Shown here piece after piece: positions 6,929 through 11,023 of a DNA stretch of 11,023 nt. Below the pieces are notes generated by a model, which saw nothing but the letters and a program-made list of their open reading frames with translations, did no database searches and was not told the origin of the DNA. Position 1 is the first letter of the stretch. Each line of letters begins with the position of its first letter. This DNA is from Xanthomonas translucens pv. translucens DSM 18974. Its GTDB lineage: Bacteria; Pseudomonadota; Gammaproteobacteria; Xanthomonadales; Xanthomonadaceae. Where the stretch lies: positions 1-11,023 of the forward strand of contig NZ_CAPJ01000218.1 in the NCBI RefSeq assembly GCF_000331775.1, read 5' to 3'. The position numbers and the translations under genes are program-made.

Positions 6929-7270
6929 TCAATGCGCCGCACGATCCCGGTGCCAGCCGCGGTGCTTGATGTCCAGGTACAGGCTGTAGAACGCGGTGAA
7001 GGCCGGGAACAGGTTCTGCAGCACGCCGACCGAGTCCTGCTTGGCCGAGAACAGGAAGTAGCTCAGCGTCATCAGGCTGCCGACCACGCTCATGTACCAG
7101 AACAGGCGCGGGATCACCGGCTTGCCGGCGCGCTTGGAGGCGACGAACTGCACCAGCCAGCGGCCGCCGAACATCAGCGCGCCGACATAGCCGATCAGCT
7201 TCCAGCCGGTGACGTGCAGGCCGGTCCAGTACAGCGCCTGGATCGGTTCGTTGAGGAAATGCGCGTCCAT
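6929..7270 (-). CDS. LABN-domain (lipid-A-disaccharide synthase N-terminal) membrane protein
   Basis: This is a 113-aa inner-membrane protein consisting only of a LABN domain (Pfam LAB_N), without the LpxB catalytic part. Three membrane segments are visible at about residues 22-43, 55-76 and 80-99. The family's conserved pieces are FGGRWLVQFVASKRAGK (34-50), PVIPRLFWYMSVVGSLMTLS (51-70) and LQNLFPAFTAFYSLYL (84-99). Free-standing LABN proteins are usually found with a GT2 glycosyltransferase and sometimes a GT-C transferase; they are small multi-pass proteins proposed to help move or present polyprenyl-linked sugars, but the function is unproven. The ATG at 7270 lies 2 nt after the GT2 stop codon, so translational coupling is likely. 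The family call is firm; the flippase-like role is inference. Confidence 0.9.
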   Translation of the reverse strand: MDAHFLNEPIQALYWTGLHVTGWKLIGYVGALMFGGRWLVQFVASKRAGKPVIPRLFWYMSVVGSLMTLSYFLFSAKQDSVGVLQNLFPAFTAFYSLYLDIKHRGWHRDRAAH

Positions 7271-7272
7271 CT

Positions 7273-7995
7273 TCAGCGCTCCTGCACCACGGTGCGGCGG
7301 CTGCGCGCGATCAGCCAGGCCACGCCGCGCAGGTCGCGGATCCCGACCAGGGCGCGGTTGAGGTTGTTGTACTTGGACACGCCCGAGGTGCGGTGGCGAT
7401 GGTGCACCGGCACGCTCAGGGTCTGCCAGCCGGCGCGCTGCATCAGCGCCGGCAGGTAGCGGTGCATGTGGTCGAAGTACGGCAGGTCCAGGAACGCGGC
7501 GCGCTCGAACAGCTTGATGCCGCAGCCGGTGTCGGGGGTGTCGTCGCGCAGCATGCGCGCGCGGATCGCGTTGGCCCACTTGGAGGCCCAGCGCTTGCTG
7601 CCCGAGTCCTGCCGCGACACGCGCCAGCCGGCGAACAGCTTGACCTGCGCGTCCGCCGCGGCGCGCGCGGCGAGCAGCTTGGGGATGTCGGCCGGATCGT
7701 TCTGGCCGTCGCCGTCGAGGGTGGCGATCCACGCGCCGCGCGCGGCCTTGACCCCGTTGCGCACCGCGGTGCTCTGCCCGCTCTGGCTGACGTGGTGCAG
7801 CACCCGCAGCTCCGGCGTGCTCACCTTCAGCCCCTCCAGCACCGCCAGGGTGTCGTCGCGCGAATGGTCGTCGACGTAAACGATCTCGAAATCGGTCACG
7901 CCGCGCAGCGCGGCGACGATCTCCGCCACCAGCGGCGGCACGTTGTCGCGCTCGTTGAACACCGGGACGACGACGGAAAGGGAAGGCTGGTTCAT
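7273..7995 (-). CDS. GT2 polyprenyl-phosphate glycosyltransferase (DPM1/ArnC/RgtE-like)
   Basis: This 240-aa family 2 glycosyltransferase resembles dolichol- or undecaprenyl-phosphate sugar transferases, which move a sugar from a nucleotide donor to a lipid carrier on the cytoplasmic face. Visible motifs are SVVVPVFNERDNV (7-19), VYVDDHSRDDT (39-49), the DGD metal site (94-96) in a TLDGDGQNDP segment, DTGCGIKLF (155-163) and HRTSGVSKYNN (201-211). It has no C-terminal membrane helices, unlike ArnC or GtrB, so it is the short soluble form; the final about 30 residues may be amphipathic. The ATG at 7995 is chosen because the fold starts immediately after. It lacks a clear Shine-Dalgarno; instead a 7-bp direct repeat (TCGAGCC, 10-bp period) abuts the start. 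Between the epimerase and LABN genes, it probably uses a uronic-acid donor (inference). Confidence 0.9.
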   Translation of the reverse strand: MNQPSLSVVVPVFNERDNVPPLVAEIVAALRGVTDFEIVYVDDHSRDDTLAVLEGLKVSTPELRVLHHVSQSGQSTAVRNGVKAARGAWIATLDGDGQNDPADIPKLLAARAAADAQVKLFAGWRVSRQDSGSKRWASKWANAIRARMLRDDTPDTGCGIKLFERAAFLDLPYFDHMHRYLPALMQRAGWQTLSVPVHHRHRTSGVSKYNNLNRALVGIRDLRGVAWLIARSRRTVVQER

Positions 7996-8073
7996 GGCTC
8001 GATTAGGCTCGACGGCAACGCAATGGAAAAATGCGGGAAACGGCGGCAACGACGCAAAAAGACCGCGCATTTT

Positions 8074-8096
8074 GCCCTGGGCCGGTGGCCCGGGGC
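8074..8096. other. Hairpin between the epimerase and GT2 genes
   Basis: In the 108-nt gap after the epimerase stop, 8074-8083 and 8087-8096 form a 10-position stem around a 3-nt loop. On the plus-strand RNA all positions pair with one G-U; on the minus-strand RNA (the direction of the genes) one A/C mismatch interrupts it. It is followed on the minus strand by AAAA and, 13 nt later, by five T residues, so it is not a standard terminator. It could weaken read-through from the epimerase to GT2 or stabilise the upstream message. Confidence 0.4.
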
Positions 8097-8103
8097 TACA
8101 GTG

Positions 8104-9069
8104 TCAGACCGCGGCACCGAAATAATCGCGGCACCACTGCACCACCTGCGGCAACCCGACCTCGATCGGGGTGCTCGGATCGAAGCCGAACGCGGCGTGG
8201 GCGCGCGCAGTATCGGCCATCGTCTCGACCATGTCGCCAGGCTGCATCGGCGTGTACACCTTCTCCGCGGCGCGGCCGGCGGCGGCCTCGATCACGCCGA
8301 TGAAGCGCTCCAGTTCGACCGGGGTGTGGTTGCCCAGGTTGAACACGCGATGCGGCACGGCGTCCGTGGACGGGTGGTCGAGCGCGCCGAGCACGCCGGC
8401 GACAATGTCGGCAACGAAGGTGAAGTCGCGGCGCATGCGGCCATGGTTGAACACCTCGATCGGCCGCCCGGCCAGCACCGCGCGGCTGAACAGCAGCGGC
8501 GCCATGTCCGGCCGGCCCCACGGGCCGTACACGGTGAAGAAGCGCAGGCCGGTGGCGCGCAGGCCGTACAGCTGCGCATAGGTGTAGGCCATCAGTTCGT
8601 TGGCGGCCTTGGTCGCCGCGTACAGCGAGCGCGGCTGGTCGATGCGCTGGTCCTCGGAGAACGGCGGCGTCGCCGAATCACCGTACACCGAGCTGCTCGA
8701 CGCATAAGCCAGGTGCTGCACGCCGCGGTGCCGGCACAGTTCCAGCACGTTGACGAAGCCGACCAGGTTGCTGTCGACGTAGGCGTACGGGTTCTGCAGC
8801 GAATAGCGCACCCCCGCCTGCGCGGCCAGGTGCACCACGCGCGCAGGACGGATCTCGTCGAACAGCGCGGTGAGGCTGTCGCGGTCGGTGAGGTCGAGCC
8901 GGCGGATATCGGCCTGCGGGCACAGCGCGGCGACGCGGTCGCGCTTGAGCTGCGGGTCGTAGTAGTCGTTGTAGTTGTCCAGCCCCACCACCGTCTCGCC
9001 GCGCGCGGCCAGCGCACGGCAGGTGTAGGCGCCCACGAAGCCGGCCGCGCCGGTGACCAGGACCGTCAT
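8104..9069 (-). CDS. NAD-dependent epimerase, probably UDP-glucuronate 4-epimerase
   Basis: This 321-aa extended short-chain dehydrogenase/reductase interconverts a nucleotide sugar in the cytosol; the best guess is UDP-GlcA to UDP-GalA. The NAD-binding motif is G7-x-x-G10-x-x-G13, and the catalytic pair is Y150-x-x-x-K154 with the SSSSVYG loop at 124-130. The segment GLDNYNDYYDPQLKRDR (29-45) and R88-Y-S90 are marks of the UDP-glucuronate 4-epimerase group (LpsL/Cap1J type). HGRMRRDFTFVADIV (209-223) and NLGN (244-247) are usual for the family. The ATG at 9069 starts the Rossmann strand directly; AAGG lies about ten bases upstream. It follows parB after 64 nt on the same strand and precedes GT2 by 108 nt. 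UDP-glucose or UDP-GlcNAc 4-epimerase is the alternative, less likely on the N-terminal motif. Confidence 0.88.
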   Translation of the reverse strand: MTVLVTGAAGFVGAYTCRALAARGETVVGLDNYNDYYDPQLKRDRVAALCPQADIRRLDLTDRDSLTALFDEIRPARVVHLAAQAGVRYSLQNPYAYVDSNLVGFVNVLELCRHRGVQHLAYASSSSVYGDSATPPFSEDQRIDQPRSLYAATKAANELMAYTYAQLYGLRATGLRFFTVYGPWGRPDMAPLLFSRAVLAGRPIEVFNHGRMRRDFTFVADIVAGVLGALDHPSTDAVPHRVFNLGNHTPVELERFIGVIEAAAGRAAEKVYTPMQPGDMVETMADTARAHAAFGFDPSTPIEVGLPQVVQWCRDYFGAAV

Positions 9070-9133
9070 CGGCGCGCGCCTTGTGCGAGAGCGGGAACGA
9101 GAGCGGAGGTCATGCGCAAATCAGCGGCGGCGC

Positions 9134-10057
9134 TCAGCCGACCTTGCCGCGCAGCCGCTCCAGCACGCCGTCGAGCGTGTCCAGATCGGTGTAGTGGATC
9201 ACCAGCTTGCCCTTGCCGCCGCGGCCGTGGGCGATGGCGACCTTGGTGCCCAGCGATTCGGACAGTTCGGTCTCCAGCGAGGCGATGTCGGCCTGCGGCG
9301 CAACGCGGCCAGGCTTGGCCTTGCGGTTGCTGGGCACCTTGCCGGCGGCGAACTGCTGCGCGCGGTGCTCGACCTCGCGCACCGACCAGCCCTGGTCGGC
9401 GGCGTCGGAGGCCAGGCGGCTGGCCAGGTCCGGCGACAGCGTCAGCAGCGCGCGCGCATGGCCCATTTCCAGGCGCCCGGCCTCGAGCAGCGCGCGGATC
9501 GCCGGCGGCAGCTCGAGCAGGCGCAGCAGGTTGGACACCGAGGCGCGCGAGCGGCCCACCGCTTCGGCGGCCTCGGCGTGGGTCAGCGCGAATTCGTCGA
9601 TCAGCCGCTGCAGCGCCTGCGCTTCCTCCAGCGGGTTGAGGTCCTCGCGCTGGATGTTCTCGATCAGCGCCATGGCGATGACGGTGCGGTCGTCGAGCTC
9701 GCGCACCACCACCGGCACCTCGCTCAGCCCGGCCAGCTGCGAGGCGCGCCAGCGGCGTTCGCCGGCGACGATCTCGAACTTGCCCGGCGCCAGTTCGCGG
9801 GCGACGATCGGCTGGATCACGCCCTGCGCCTTGATCGACTCGGCCAGCTCCTGCAGCTTGCCCTCGTCCATTTCCTGGCGCGGCTGGTACTTGCCCGGCT
9901 GCAACTGCCCGACCGGCAGCTGGCGCAGGCTCTCGCCGGGCTGCGCTGCGTCGTTGGGCGCCGGCGCGGCCGCGCCGCCCTTCGGTCCCAGCAACGCTTC
10001 CAGGCCACGGCCCAGGCCGCGCTTCTTCGCTCCGAGGGCGGGGGGCTTGGCGCTCAT
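9134..10057 (-). CDS. parB: Chromosome partitioning protein ParB
   Basis: This 307-aa ParB is a CTP-dependent DNA clamp that loads at parS and organises the origin region for segregation. An N-terminal basic tail (KKRGLGRGLEALLG, 11-24) should contact ParA. The CTP-binding boxes are visible: GKYQPR at 55-60, GERRWRAS at 99-106 and ENIQREDLNPLEEA at 133-146. A helix-turn-helix (about 158-180, AEAAEAVGRSRASVSNLL) gives parS binding, and the C-terminal about 40 residues form the dimer domain. The upstream frame is open to 10411, but the ATG at 10057 gives the standard N-terminus and overlaps the parA stop as TGATG, so the two are translationally coupled. No parS site was found in the window. Confidence 0.96.
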   Translation of the reverse strand: MSAKPPALGAKKRGLGRGLEALLGPKGGAAAPAPNDAAQPGESLRQLPVGQLQPGKYQPRQEMDEGKLQELAESIKAQGVIQPIVARELAPGKFEIVAGERRWRASQLAGLSEVPVVVRELDDRTVIAMALIENIQREDLNPLEEAQALQRLIDEFALTHAEAAEAVGRSRASVSNLLRLLELPPAIRALLEAGRLEMGHARALLTLSPDLASRLASDAADQGWSVREVEHRAQQFAAGKVPSNRKAKPGRVAPQADIASLETELSESLGTKVAIAHGRGGKGKLVIHYTDLDTLDGVLERLRGKVG

Positions 10058-10854
10058 CAGTAACTCTCCATGGCCGGGACGGGCCGGTTGCGTTCGTCGC
10101 GACGGCGCACGATCTCGCCGGCCAGGCCCAGGTAGGCCACGCCGCCGCGCGAGGTGCGGTCGTAGCCGACGATGCTCTGGCCGTGGCTGGGCGCCTCGGC
10201 CAGGCGCACGTTGCGCGGCACGATGGTGCGGAACACCTTGTCGCCGAAATGGTTGGTCAGCTCCGCCGACACCGCGTTGGCCAGGTTGTTGCGCACGTCG
10301 AACATGGTGCGCAGCACGCCTTCGATCTCCAGCGTCGGATTGAGGTCGGCGCGCAGTGCCTCGATGGTCTCCAGCAGCGCGGTCAGCCCTTCCAGCGCGT
10401 AGTACTCGCACTGCATCGGCACGATGATCGAGTCGGCGGCGGTCAGCGCGTTCAGGGTCAGCAGCGACAGCGCCGGCGGGCAGTCGATCAGGATGAAGTC
10501 GTACTCGGCGCGCAGCGGCGCCAGTGCGGTCTTCAGCCGCTGCTCGCGCGCCGGCTGGTCCATCAGCTGAATCTCGGCGGCGGTCAGGTCGATGTTGCCG
10601 GGCAGCAGGTCGAAGCCTTCCGGCGCGGTCACCCGGATCTGCGCGGCGCTGCTTTCGCCCAGCAGCACGTCGCAGGTGGACGCCGCCACCTCGCGCTTGT
10701 CGATGCCGCTGCCCATCGTCGCGTTGCCTTGCGAATCCAGGTCCACCAGCAGCACGCGCTGCGGCTGGCGCGCGAGCGCCGCTGCCAGGTTGACCGCCGT
10801 GGTGGTCTTGCCGACGCCGCCTTTCTGGTTGGCGATGGCGATGATGCGGGCCAT
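10057..10854 (-). CDS. parA: Chromosome partitioning ATPase ParA
   Basis: This 265-aa Walker-type ATPase (ParA/Soj) binds the nucleoid and moves ParB-parS complexes. The deviant Walker A box is K11GGVGKTTT (11-19), the A' motif is VDLDSQGNAT (37-46) and Walker B is FILIDCPP (120-127). The late conserved stretch RNVRLAEAPSHGQSI is at 214-228. There is no N-terminal helix-turn-helix, so it is the short chromosomal type rather than a plasmid type. The frame starts upstream at 10890, but the ATG at 10854 is chosen because it opens with MARIIAIANQKGG as in the family and has GAGG seven bases before it. It follows rsmG and overlaps parB, the usual origin-proximal order. Confidence 0.97.
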   Translation of the reverse strand: MARIIAIANQKGGVGKTTTAVNLAAALARQPQRVLLVDLDSQGNATMGSGIDKREVAASTCDVLLGESSAAQIRVTAPEGFDLLPGNIDLTAAEIQLMDQPAREQRLKTALAPLRAEYDFILIDCPPALSLLTLNALTAADSIIVPMQCEYYALEGLTALLETIEALRADLNPTLEIEGVLRTMFDVRNNLANAVSAELTNHFGDKVFRTIVPRNVRLAEAPSHGQSIVGYDRTSRGGVAYLGLAGEIVRRRDERNRPVPAMESY

Positions 10855-10888
10855 GCGGGAGCCTCGTCGGCGATGGGTGGGACCGGGC

Positions 10889-10918
10889 ATTATGCGGTCA
10901 CACCCCCCTGGGGCGGAA
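10889..10918 (-). promoter_or_regulatory. Possible parAB promoter in the rsmG-parA gap
   Basis: On the minus strand CATAAT (10894-10889) lies 35 nt before the parA start, with a poor -35 (TTCCGC, 10918-10913, 18-nt spacer). A small dyad, GACCG (10881-10885) and CGGTC (10895-10899), surrounds the -10, so a repressor could cover it. The element shares GCATAATGCNCGG with the predicted rpmB promoter. Co-transcription from rsmG is equally possible across this 97-nt gap. Confidence 0.35.
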
Positions 10919-10951
10919 ATCGGCGTCGGCGCGCCGGCCGCGTCCGGCGGC

Positions 10952-11023
10952 TCAGCCGCGCTCGACCACCACCAGGTGGCGGTCCGCGTCCAGCCCCGGC
11001 ACCTGCAGCCGGTGCACCGCCTG
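10952..11023 (-). CDS. rsmG: 16S rRNA (guanine527-N7)-methyltransferase RsmG, last 23 codons
   Basis: The window edge cuts this gene; only the C-terminal end and a TGA remain. The visible residues include LQVPGLDADRHLVVVERG, which matches the end of RsmG/GidB (in E. coli a similar QVPALDGERHLVVI). RsmG methylates G527 of 16S rRNA using S-adenosylmethionine; its loss gives low-level streptomycin resistance. Position directly upstream of parA on the same strand is the classical rsmG-parA-parB order, which raises confidence despite the short sequence. Confidence 0.85.
   Translation of the reverse strand, partial: QAVHRLQVPGLDADRHLVVVERG

Noticed and set aside
7393..9639. Plus-strand open frame of 748 codons opposite GT2, epimerase and parB
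   Set aside because: It runs through three well-supported minus-strand genes and their gaps, with low-complexity composition; a shadow frame.

Overview
The window looks like an ordinary stretch of chromosome from a high-GC gammaproteobacterium, most likely Xanthomonas or a close Xanthomonadaceae relative. The evidence is the rsmG-parA-parB order, an rpmB-rpmG pair with a cysteine-free L33, and a palindromic repeat whose halves (CTTCTCCC/GGGAGAAG, CTCATCCGGCGC) I recall as common in Xanthomonas genomes. The rsmG-parA-parB order is usually near the replication origin. Almost every gene lies on the minus strand, so the description below runs from high to low coordinates.

Right part (6929-11023): the last 23 codons of rsmG, then parA and parB with a TGATG start/stop overlap (chromosome partitioning). 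These are followed by a surface-sugar cassette: a UDP-glucuronate-4-epimerase-like SDR protein, a soluble GT2 polyprenyl-phosphate glycosyltransferase, and a 113-aa membrane protein of the lipid-A-disaccharide-synthase N-terminal (LABN) type. The last two are 2 nt apart. My inference is that they make and present a lipid-linked uronic acid for lipopolysaccharide decoration.

Middle (4195-6928): a REP-associated tyrosine transposase (RAYT) on the plus strand, divergent from a secreted 609-aa DUF885 putative zinc metallopeptidase. A 45-nt composite hairpin repeat of REP type begins one base past the DUF885 stop codon.

Accessory patch (about 3340-4300): a visibly AT-richer orphan gene (one membrane anchor plus coiled coil), a frameshifted C-terminal relic of a CzcA/CusA-type heavy-metal RND pump, and a 14-bp tandem duplication. 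This is the only part that looks acquired and decayed.

Left part (1-3339): rpmB and rpmG behind a long, hairpin-rich leader and ahead of a strong intrinsic terminator; a two-HKD cardiolipin synthase; and the N-terminal 271 residues of an FAD-NAD(P)-binding protein that runs off the left edge.

I see no tRNA, rRNA, CRISPR array or parS site. Nothing amounts to a clearly new system. The best leads are the epimerase-GT2-LABN cassette, the structured rpmB leader, the orphan gene next to the RND relic, and the RAYT with REP-like sequence nearby.
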